From NCBI GenBank assembly GCA_019054805.1, contig JAHQIY010000049.1, positions 62,001-126,000 on the forward strand: a stretch of DNA of 64,000 nucleotides, in the 5' to 3' direction. Shown here one piece after another: positions 29,701 through 38,609 of the stretch. Position 1 is the first letter of the stretch; each line of letters begins with the position of its first letter. The notes beneath the pieces are model-generated. The model saw only the letters and a program-made list of their open reading frames with translations. It had not been told where the DNA came from and did not search any database. The translations under genes and the position numbers were made by a program. Source of the stretch: Brachionus manjavacas. Taxonomy: Eukaryota; Rotifera; Eurotatoria; Ploima; Brachionidae.

Positions 29701-32340
29701 TAAAAACTTTAAATTGATCAAACAAAAAATTGTTGATTGACTTTAAATTGATCATATCTAAAAACTAATTTTGATTCTTGAGTCATACAAAAGCATTATT
29801 CGTGATCTGATTTACCAATGGTTTGATTTTTGGTTTTGTAATAAATTTAAATTGATCATATCTAAAAACTTTAAGATTTTGCATTGAAAATTTTTTTCAA
29901 GAAAAAAAAGTTTGAAATAAGAATGATTTTTTACTTTATCTTTCATTTCAAACATGTTTATTTGCTTATAAATAAAAACAAAATTCAAAATTACTGACAA
30001 TCTAGTATCTTCCAGACGAATTGTTATTCTTTACGATTCTAGAGTCATACAAAAGCATTTTCTGTTATCTGATTTACGAATGGTTTGATTTTTGGTTTTG
30101 TAATAAATTTAAATTGATCATATCTAAAAACTTTAAGATTTTGCATTGAAAATTTTTTTTCAAGAAAAAAAAAATTGAAATAAGAATGATTTTTTACTTT
30201 ATCTTTCATTTCAAACATGTTTATTTGCTTATAAATAAAAACAAAATTCAAAATTACTGACAATCTGGTATTTTCCAGACGAATTGTTATTCTTTACGAT
30301 TCCAGAGTCATGCGAAAGCATTTTCTGTTATCTGATTTACGAATGGTTTGATTTTTGGTTTTGTAATAAATTTAAATTGATCATATCTAAAAACTTTAAG
30401 ATTTTGCATTGAAAATTTTTTTTTCAAGAAAAAAAAGTTTGAAATAAGAATGATTTTTTACTTTATCTTTCATTTCAAACATGTTTATTTGCTTATAAAT
30501 AAAAACAAAATTCAAAATTACTGACAATCTGGAATCTTCCAGACGAATTGTTATTTTTACGATTCTAAAGTCATGCGAAAGCATTTTTCGTGATCTGATT
30601 TACGAATGGTTTGATTTTTGGTTTTGTAATAAATTTAAATTGATCATATCTAAAAACTTTAAGATTTTGCATTGAAATTTTTTTTCAAGAAAAAAAAGTT
30701 TGAAATAAGACTGATTTTTCTTTTTCTTTCATTACAAATATGTTTATTTGCTTATATATAAAAACAAACATCAAAATTACTGACAATCTGGTATCTTCCA
30801 GACGAATTGTTATTTTTACGATTCTAGAGTCATGCGAAAGCATTTTTCGTGATCTGATTTACGAATGGTTTGATTTTTGGTTTTGTAATAAATTTAAATT
30901 GATCATATCTAAAAACTTTAAATTGATCAAACAAAAAATTGTTGATTGACTTTAAATTGATCATATCTAAAAACTAATTTTGATTCTTGAGTCATACAAA
31001 AGCATTATTCGTGATCTGATTTACCAATGGTTTGATTTTTGGTATTGTAATAAATTTAAATTGATCATATCTAAAAACTTTAAGATTTTGCATTAAAAAT
31101 TTTTTTTAAAGAAAAAAGTTTGAAATAAGAATGATTTTTTACTTTATCTTTCATTTCAAACATGTTTATTTGCTTATAAATAAAAACAAAATTCAAAATT
31201 ACTGACAATCTGGAATCTTCCAGACGAATTGTTATTTTTACGATTCTAAAGTCATGCGAAAGCATTTTTCGTGATCTGATTTACGAATGGTTTGATTTTT
31301 GGTTTTGTAATAAATTTAAATTGATCATATCTAAAAACTTTAAGATTTTGCATTGAAAATTTTTTTTTCAAGAAAAAAAAGTTTGAAATAAGACTGATTT
31401 TTTCTTTTTCTTTCATTACAAATATGTTTATTTGCTTATATATAAAAACAAACATCAAAATTACTGACAATCTGGTATCTTCCAGACGAATTGTTATTTT
31501 TACGATTCTAGAGTCATGCGAAAGCATTTTTCGTGATCTGATTTACGAATGGTTTGATTTTTGGTTTTGTAATAAATTTAAATTGATCATATCTAAAAAC
31601 TTTAAATTGATCAAACAAAAAATTGTTGATTGACTTTAAATTGATCATATCTAAAAACTAATTTTGATTCTTGAGTCATACAAAAGCATTATTCGTGATC
31701 TGATTTACCAATGGTTTGATTTTTGGTTTTGTAATAAATTTAAATTGATCATATCTAAAAACTTTAAGATTTTGCATTGAAAATTTTTTTTTCAAGAAAA
31801 AAAAGTTTGAAATAAGAATGATTTTTTACTTTATCTTTCATTTCAAACATGTTTATTTGCTTATAAATAAAAACAAAATTCAAAATTACTGACAATCTGG
31901 AATCTTCCAGACGAATTGTTATTTTTACGATTCTAAAGTCATGCGAAAGCATTTTTCGTGATCTGATTTACGAATGGTTTGATTTTTGGTTTTGTAATAA
32001 ATTTAAATTGATCATATCTAAAAACTTTAAGATTTTGCATTGAAAATTTTTTTTTTCAAGAAAAAAAGTTTGAAATAAGACTGATTTTTTCTTTTTCTTT
32101 CATTACAAATATGTTTATTTGCTTATATATAAAAACAAACATCAAAATTACTGACAATCTGGTATCTTCCAGACGAATTGTTATTTTTACGATTCTAGAG
32201 TCATGCGAAAGCATTTTTCGTGATCTGATTTACGAATGGTTTGATTTTTGGTTTTGTAATAAATTTAAATTGATCATATCTAAAAACTTTAAATTGATCA
32301 AACAAAAAATTGTTGATTGACTTTAAATTGATCATATCTA
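26762..32340 (+). repeat. Short, deletion-derived satellite A monomers forming a variable higher-order repeat
   Basis: Six nearly identical junctions (AAATTGATCAAACAAAAAATT followed by GTTGATTGAC) lie at about 26,764, 27,715, 29,712, 30,921, 31,604 and 32,291. Each is followed by a second copy of the AAATTGATCATATCTAAAAAC stretch and then TTTTGATTCTTGAGTCATAC, so most of one monomer is missing. Spacings of about 683, 687, 951, 1,209 and 1,997 bp fit one roughly 160-bp short unit plus 2, 2, 3, 4 or 7 full monomers. The last short unit lies about 200 bp from the array's end. Confidence 0.8.
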
Positions 32341-32552
32341 AAAACTAATTTTGATTCTTGAGTCATACAAAAGCATTATTCGTGATCTGATTTACCAATG
32401 GTTTGATTTTTGGTTTTGTAATAAATTTAAATTGATCATATCTAAAAACTTTAAGATTTTGCATTGAAAATTTTTTTTCAAGAAAAAAAAGTTTATCAAA
32501 GTTTATCCATATTATTTAAAAAATTTATTCAATTAGTAATTAAAAATTGTAG

Positions 32553-33353
32553 GACCACTGGAAACAAATTTCGGAAAATATCCTGAAGAATTAAATCAAA
32601 CCATACAAAATAATTTAGGAGATGTTCCTCTATTCGAAGGTAGAAATTGAATTTTTTAAAAAATATTAACAAGTGTAAACTAAAAGCTCCAACCGGAATT
32701 ACTTTGTCAGATATTATAAATGAACAACGGACCGTATCAGAAACGTCAATTGATTCAGAAGTATCAAAAACGGCAATTAATTCAGAAAGATGGGCAAATC
32801 AAGTAAACTCAACTGATAATAATGGCAAAAGAAATTCGATTCCTTTGACAAAAAAGAAAAAGTTGTCAAAAAAAAAAGTATACACAAAAAAGTTATTTTT
32901 CGAAATCTTTCCGTAAATTATAAAGATCTTACTGATGCTAATATTGAGGGAATATCTTTCAAGGTAAATTAAATTTAAAAATTTTACTTCAATTTATTTT
33001 TCTTATTGATAAATTTTCTCCTAGGTTGATAACGTAATCGGCCACAAGTTTGATAGCAGCAGAAACAAGCTAGAACTCAAAATTCAATGGGCTTCAGATA
33101 AAAAGCGTAGGGTCAAATATAAAACGTAAGAAAAATTACAATTTTGATCTTCTCAAAATAAAATTAAAAAATGATTAGAACATATGAATGTGCATCATTG
33201 TGTTCCTGTTCAACAGCTGTTAGACAATACAGCAAGAAAGTTTATCAAAAATACCAGAAGATCAAAAAAAGAGCTTATTTTGTGAAAAAATTTGATATTT
33301 CTAAAGCTACGAATGAAGCCTTAGAAATTTCTGATAGTTTTTTGATAGACTAG
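32553..33353 (+). CDS. 3' exons of a chromodomain-like protein gene (partial, upstream exons not seen)
   Basis: Four exons fit GT-AG rules and keep phase: 32,553-32,639, 32,687-32,963, 33,025-33,125 and 33,179-33,353 (stop TAG). Introns are 47, 61 and 53 bp. The second exon encodes a hydrophilic, Ser/Thr-rich then Lys-rich linker. Exons 2-4 then encode a segment reading ISFKVDNVIGHKF, a charged turn, LELKIQWAS, and STAVRQYSKKVYQKYQK. This resembles a chromodomain strand-strand-helix pattern, though the usual WEP motif is not evident. The reading frame changes by one base inside the A-rich Lys stretch near 32,850-32,895, which could be a homopolymer error or real decay. The first acceptor lies 58 bp beyond satellite A, so earlier exons must lie across the array or be lost. 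The family is inferred by eye. The introns favour a host gene. Confidence 0.45.
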
Positions 33354-33454
33354 GAAAGAAATCTAAAAAATACTGATTTTTTTATTTTTGTTTTGATTTA
33401 TTTTTTATTTTACTTATTATTATTAAATAGTTTTATTTAATTTTATCCAATTTA

Positions 33455-33460
33455 AATAAA
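33455..33460 (+). terminator. Candidate polyadenylation signal AATAAA
   Basis: An AATAAA hexamer lies about 100 bp after the stop codon of the chromodomain-like gene, in AT-rich sequence. In DNA this rich in A and T such hexamers are common, so it is only suggestive. Confidence 0.3.
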
Positions 33461-34150
33461 ATTATTAAAGATTTCATCAAATTTTATTATATGTTTTTTA
33501 TTTTTAAAAATTACCCTTTACACGCACTGTTTTTGTTCGGTATCTATTTCAAATTATAGATAGGGTAATTTGAAATATTTGAAATATTTACCTTATTTAC
33601 ATTGAAAAATAAATGTCAATTTTTTATTTACAAAACAAAAATCTTAAATCTTATTTAATGACAAGTCGTTAATCGTTTCCCGAAATTAGATACCTTTATT
33701 TATTTAATAAGATAAATATTAACGAAATTTAAGAAATAAAGTTTGGGATGGGATCCCATCTTTAATTCAATTAAGTAAAAGTAAAATAATAAATTTTTTA
33801 ATACATTAAAAATTTCCTTGAAAAAAAATATTTTACTTAGTCATATAATATTTCAAAATAATTATAAAAGTTTTCCTTTGTGACAAGTTTTATATTAAAA
33901 TTATTTAAAAATATTAAAATTAAAAAAATATTTTGAAATAATTAAATTTTATTGAAAATTAAATATTAATTTAAACAAATACTCAATTTAAAAAACTTAT
34001 GTTAGACTTTTCGAAATCTGCTAGATAGTTTTCGACTATATTCTCCACAGAAATGCTTTCGCAACTATGACAAGACACAGAAATATTTGACATAACATTT
34101 CAAATATCTTTAATATTTTTTCAATTTCATTTTTTCTTATTTCATCCAAT
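33461..34150. other. AT-rich stretch without recognisable genes
   Basis: Homopolymer-rich A/T sequence. The less AT-rich parts (about 33,515-33,560 and 34,060-34,085) give no open frame of interest. No repeat or RNA gene was seen. Confidence 0.6.
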
Positions 34151-34154
34151 TATT

Positions 34155-34560
34155 GATTAGAAAAAATAAATGTTTGAATTATTAAGTTTCCTCGTTCCGA
34201 CAAAATAATTTCCTGAGTGTCAGCTTCATAATGAAAGGCTACTTTCAGTTAAGTTTCAATATCGATTGGCGATGGAAATGCGTCAAAATGAATTTTAATT
34301 TCATTTTTGTCAAACTGCCCTTTATAGTTATTTTTCCTAATATTCGACGAAACTGGATGCGTATGCCATGAAATTAGTTCATCGGATATAGTATATATTG
34401 GAATTGATTCCAGGAACAGTGTTTCTGGACTTCCGTTTTGAATATTGGTGATATTTCCTGTATCTAATTCGAAAATACCATTATATTTATCAGATGCAGC
34501 GAAATCTTCATTTGACCTGTTAGTTAAAAGTACTTGTAAAAAAGGGATAAATGGATTCAT
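34155..34560 (-). pseudogene. JAMM/MPN-like metalloprotease domain fragment, broken
   Basis: Minus-strand reading gives a frame beginning MNPFIPFLQ. It carries YNGIFELDTG, then ISWHTHPVSS, then FPSPIDIE. HxHP followed by S-x-x-D is the zinc-binding core of JAMM/MPN+ isopeptidases, which remove ubiquitin-like modifiers or process precursors. An acidic residue upstream (GIFELD or LFLES) could be the catalytic glutamate. Downstream sequence on the same strand still looks JAMM-like (VAFHYEADTQ, then IILSERGN), which supports the call. The fragment is short, lies alone and looks broken about once. Such domains occur in host proteins, DNA viruses and large transposons, and I cannot tell which this came from. 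It overlaps antisense with the start of the transposase-like fragment beginning near 34,545. Confidence 0.45.
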
Positions 34561-35035
34561 TCAAGAAATATCCATTTCGCCTTTCTCCATGAACATTTAT
34601 TCTGAAATTCAATTTAAGATGTGGGATAGCATTCAGAAAAGAAATCCAGTTTGGTATTTTGACGCTTCCAGCCTTTTTATTTCTGCTATTTTCAATAAAA
34701 AAATAACACTATTATATTCAAATGTAAGTTATGATCCAATTAATAAATCATTGATTCCAATAGCAGATTATTTTTCAACTGAAAACGACAAACAAATATA
34801 TCTATCAACCTTTTAAAAATTACGTCATCATTTAAGAAATAAAAACCCGATTATTATCCGAAAATCATTGTTTCAGATTTTAGCTGGGCAAATATAAACG
34901 CACTTTTGAGGATCATTATAAATTGTGTTATAATTCAATATCTGAAATTAAGCTACAACATTGTTGCTTTAAAAGATTTTCCCTTTTCGAAAATTTTATA
35001 TTAAAAAATCTTTATTTGTTCAACTCATTTTTTAA
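34545..35035 (+). pseudogene. MULE-like (DDE) transposase fragment, decayed
   Basis: The plus-strand frame to 34,816 encodes GFIQEISISPFSMNIYSEIQ, then PVWYFDASSLFISAI, KKITLLYSNVS, SLIPIADYFSTE and a stop. A second frame at about 34,855-35,000 reads PKIIVSDFSWANINALL and then QYLKLSYN. This order (hFDAT-like first Asp, IP-A-F-ST, then P-IIV-DFSW second Asp) matches transposase-like proteins of the Mutator-like DDE type widespread in invertebrate genomes. It also fits a related domesticated family. The fragment lacks an intact N-terminus, changes frame and runs straight into the hAT remnant. No terminal inverted repeats or target duplication were identified. The family assignment is from memory of the motif pattern. 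Confidence 0.38.
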
Positions 35036-35089
35036 AAATAATAATCGATGATCTTGATTATGTTAATATAACAAACGGAAAAATAAGCG

Positions 35090-35962
35090 ATAAGATGCGT
35101 GCTTCTTAATATTTAGATCCAAGTTTCGAAATTCCATCAATAAAACAACTGACTGATTTGACATTGAAATATAATATTGAAAAGAAAAGCTTAATTGTAA
35201 AGAAATTAAATGAAGAGAAATTAGTTAATTACACAACTGATTCATGGACATTAATTCAAAATTATTCCAACATTACTTTAACTGTTCACAATCTTGACAA
35301 ACATTTAAAACTTTCAGCTATACTTTTTACTGTTCGACGTATAAAAGATGGATATACAGCAAATAACATGGTTGATTATTTGACTGGAATAATGAATGAA
35401 TATGGATTAAGTAAAAAAGGGAATTTCATTACAACTGATAATATAAATAATAAGAGTTTTGAATTTTGGAAGAATTCCTTGTATTGCGCACATTCTTCAT
35501 ATAAAAGTCTAAAATTCACTTCTTGCTATCAAAGAAAATTCAAAAACTAATTCAATTATTGAAATTGATTAGGAATCTGAGTACGTAACTGAAAGTCATT
35601 CAAAATTAAAAAATGAAAATGGAAAAGAACCTGACGCAGTGGCATTAATAATTTCAGCTAGAACAACTTTTCAAAATTATTCTAGAATTTTTAAGTTATT
35701 TGATTCAGATATTTTATCTAAATATTTTGGGTAAAATTTAAAAATTTTGTTCAATTTTTGAAAAAATGTGGATCAGTTGCGTCTTTTTATAACCATTTGA
35801 CAAGCATTAGAGAGAAATTATCAAAACTTCAAAAAGAAAATAACCAAGAAATTCATTACCTTATACAACAAGTCCTAACAAGATGGAAGATGGTGTTTAT
35901 ATGATTGTAAAAAGAATTGTCGAAAACATTGAATTCATTAATTCATAATCATTTATCTCTCG
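35090..35962 (+). pseudogene. hAT-superfamily transposase remnant
   Basis: The open frame 35,158-35,550 carries the classic hAT core: NYTTDSWT (first catalytic Asp near 35,239), YSNITLTVHNLD, TVRRIKDGYTANN, GNFITTDNINN (second Asp) and a YCAHSS motif where family members have C-x-AH-L. Upstream bases encode LDPSFEIPSIKQLTDL, also typical. After the first frame ends, IQQVLTRWKM at about 35,855-35,895 matches the hAT TRW motif, followed by IVKRIVENIEF. It is thus one element with at least two frame breaks and no visible dimerisation tail, BED finger or terminal repeats. It belongs to plain DNA transposons of the ZBED/hAT kind. The two remnants (MULE-like, then hAT) lie end to end, so this spot accumulated insertions or one replaced the other. 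Confidence 0.75.
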
Positions 35963-37363
35963 AATTTCAGAAAACCTTCTGCTCTGCTTTTAGTTTTTTT
36001 CAATCCAATTTTGTTTCTTTAATTTTAAATTTCTTATTTTTATAATATTATAATCTTTTCCCTAATAAAAATTTAAATAATTTATTTTAATTTTAATTTT
36101 ATATTTACAAATATTAAATTTGTAAATATAAAATTATTCAATATATTCATATATTCAATATATTCATTTTTATTTTTTATTTTATACTAGTGTTATGACT
36201 TAGAGTAATAAATTATCAACTACACGACTTCTTTTATTTAAATTGCTATTTAAGAGCTAGTTAGTCCTAAAACAACACTTAATGACATTTTGCTAACAAA
36301 TTAGCAATTTTAAAAATTTATTCTGTTCTGTAATAATGAATTTAAATTTAAATACTTTCCATATAAGTGATTGTTAATTTTATTTTGAAAAAAAAAATAA
36401 CATTTGTTTTTTTTGAAAATTAAAACTATAAATCAAATTAATGAATTAGTATAAGCTTAAGTTATTTTTTTTTATGCACATTTGATTGTTGCATAATTAC
36501 TATTTTATTTTAATTCTGAAATATTTTTTTAAATTATTTAAAATCAAAGTAAACTTTTGTCCCAAAATTTTGTTCTGAATATCAGAAAACTGCAAAACTG
36601 CAAAACTATTTTGGACAATAGGGTAGTTTTATTGAAAAAAAATTTTAAAGCTGAGATATTTTTTTAATTGTCTGATTCAATTTCATTTAAACCTATTATT
36701 TTCTTATAAGTAATTAATAACTTTTCAATTATTGCTTTAAAATCACATCTTAAATTAAATTTTCAAACAAAAATCTTTCAAAATATACCATGCAATGTAC
36801 CATGCAAACTAAAGGGTACTTACACAAAAATTTCGCCTAATAATTTATAAGAGAATTTGTTTTATCAAGATGGAATAAAATAAAAAGAAAAGAAAATTTA
36901 AAAGGCTTATATGAGATTTATATTCAAAAATATAATTTTTGATATATTATAAATTTAAGCCATATTTAATTAAAAGAGTCACTTAAAGTCAAGGAAAAAA
37001 AAAATTTTCATTTCTTCCTACTTATCCAAACCCTTTATCTAAATTTAATTTTCTGCGGTTTTCGTTGTAAAAATCAAATCCGCTTTTTTTTAATGCTTAA
37101 ATAAAGCCAAAAATATCCATTAAAGGTTCATTTTCAATTAAAACTTTTGTCGGACAGACTGTATTCACCATTGCCATCGGAACTAAAAACAACATGTCAC
37201 ATCTGGACTAAGTGCGCAAAAATAACTTTTATCCCACCATACATTAAAACGCGAAGAAAAGAGAAAAAGGTCAAAAAATAATGCATTCTTTAACAATTAT
37301 CTTCGATTTTTTCTTGTGTTTCAAAAATAACTTAAATAAAAGTGTTAGGTTGCAAGAGGATTC
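35963..37363. other. AT-rich stretch, no gene recognised
   Basis: Long A/T runs and short direct repeats such as ATATTCAATATATTCAT near 36,130. The slightly GC-richer patches (about 36,780-36,830 and 37,140-37,230) have no convincing open frame. Nothing RNA-gene-like was seen. Confidence 0.55.
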
Positions 37364-37369
37364 TTAATC

Positions 37370-37540
37370 GGCCACTTAATTTTTAAAAACCGTGACCGTG
37401 TTTTCATTGATCGGTCAACATTTTAATGGGCGGTCAGCTGTTCGGTAAGCTTGGCAGTCTAAATTTTGACCGCAATAAAATACGGTCAGGAAAAAAGGGG
37501 CAGTCAAAAATGCGGTCCTTTTTTTGGCGGACAGCTCCTA
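37370..37540. promoter_or_regulatory. Cluster of CGGTCA / TGACCG motifs
   Basis: In about 160 bp the pentamer CGGTC or its complement GACCG occurs six times: near 37,393, 37,421, 37,431, 37,468, 37,483 and 37,513. Near-matches (CGGCCA, CGGTAA, GCAGTC, CGGACA) lie between. Both orientations are used and spacing is irregular (about 10-35 bp). The surroundings are about 75-80% AT, so chance clustering is unlikely. The motif resembles a nuclear-receptor half-site (RGGTCA), or the cluster may be a degenerate transposon end. It lies about 1.2 kb upstream of the SETD1-like block on the same strand, so a promoter role is possible but unproven. Confidence 0.35.
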
Positions 37541-38040
37541 AAATAACTTTTTCCAAACAATAATTTTTATTTTATTTTGTTAAAATTTAAATATAAATCA
37601 TTATTTTGTTAAAAAATTTATTTTAGGATTCAGGCAGGTATATCATTTTTTAAAGCTATTTTTTTTTGAAGCTAATTTTTTTGTTTTCTTGAAATTATTC
37701 TTTATTTATGTCTTTAATCAAATGGTAAACAATTTGATTGTAGAGGCACTTGGTAGAGGTTTAGCCTACTGGACAATTCTTAAACATGATTTTAGAAGAA
37801 GTTTTACGGCCAGAACAAGTACAACTACTTTAAATCCGATTTTTTATCGATTTAAATTCTCCAAGCTGTTTTTTAAATTAAATAAAATATTAGCTTTTTG
37901 AAATTAAAAGTAAATAAAATTTTGAACGATTTTTTATGTTAGAATGTGGAGATTTTAATTATCTAAAAAACAGTGTGTCCTTAGTATCAATTCTTTAAAT
38001 TGAAGAATTTTACCAAAAAAATATATTTTTTGTTTTTCAG

Positions 38041-38150
38041 ATTTTAAAAATAAGAGCAAGATGACTTTTTCTTTTTTTGGCAATAATGCTAAGGGAATTC
38101 TCTTAGACCATCCGACCGCTGTTCATGTTTTAGTAAAAAACAGGTTTTAG
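38041..38150 (+). other. Exon-like segment after a strong splice acceptor
   Basis: TATTTTTTGTTTTTCAG ends at 38,040, an excellent polypyrimidine tract and acceptor. A matching donor (CAGGCAG then GTATAT) sits near 37,637. After the acceptor, ATG at 38,061 opens 29 codons (MTFSFFGNNAKGILLDHPTA and so on) to a stop at 38,148. The peptide is not recognised. It could be a 5' exon of the SETD1-like locus or chance. Confidence 0.25.
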
Positions 38151-38363
38151 CATAAGCCTTTAGCTCGATACAATAAATAAAAAAAAATAAAATTTATCAT
38201 TTGCACAACTAATCTTAACTGATAAGATATTTAAATCTAAAAAAGGATACAAAATACAGTGCTGATTTGATACTTTGTAATTTTAATTAATTATTCGAAA
38301 TTTTCGTAATTTTTCGTAATTTAATTTCTTCTAACAAACGTAATTTTTCTAAAAATTCTGTAG

Positions 38364-38550
38364 GACGACATGTCAAACCAGCTTTGTCACACCAAAGACT
38401 ATGAAAAAGTAGCCTATTCCTAAAATTCAGCGCTTAAAAAAAATAGGCCCTAATCGAAGTCATCTCGATGATCAAGGGCCTCCAATCGCTCATGTACAGA
38501 CTGAAATACCTTCACAGAGGCAATCAACTACACTGCTTAACTTGAACTGA
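38364..38550 (+). other. Exon-like open stretch of unknown origin
   Basis: After TTCTGTAG (acceptor-like, ending at 38,363) the sequence is less AT-rich and reads DDMSNQLCHTKDYEKVAYS. A second frame, PIPKIQRLKKIGPN through HLDDQGPPIAHVQ to NLN-stop at 38,548-38,550, overlaps its end. Base composition and residue mix look coding, but two frames are needed and I recognise no family. It precedes the SETD1 RRM block by about 60 bp and might be a diverged upstream part of it. Confidence 0.25.
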
Positions 38551-38609
38551 AAAAATAATAAAAGAAATCGTTTTATGACGAACTCATTCATAAAACTATT
38601 CCAGAGTTT

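Larger units (their letters stand above)
18268..32494 (+). repeat. Satellite A, block 3 (back to first orientation), right end of the array
   Basis: This block has about 54 monomers in the same orientation as block 1. It begins at GATTCTAGAGTC directly abutting the inverted block and ends abruptly at 32,494 inside the A-run/GTTT part of a monomer, where unrelated sequence (ATCAAAGTTTATCC) starts. The last 6 kb contain deletion-derived short monomers, listed separately. Neighbouring copies are very alike, which suggests recent local amplification. Confidence 0.96.

Noticed and set aside
1-32494. Some 120 short open frames (60-116 codons) on both strands of satellite A, with near-identical peptides
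   Set aside because: They recur once per monomer, shift frame with every indel in the A/T runs, appear on both strands and have no known domain. They are translations of a non-coding repeat.
1-32494. Hammerhead-like ribozyme in satellite A (CTGAT...CGAA near the ATGC-GAAA-GCAT dyad)
   Set aside because: The conserved CTGATGA core and the paired GAAA are not both present. The motif CTGATTTACGAA lacks the required bases.
1-32494. CENP-B box in satellite A
   Set aside because: No match to the TTCG....A..CGGG pattern was found in the monomer. A centromeric role cannot be argued from that motif.
37689-37901. 70-codon frame upstream of the SETD1-like locus
   Set aside because: No recognised domain and AT-driven residue use at both ends. 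The middle (EALGRGLAYWTILKHDF) is mildly interesting but unsupported.
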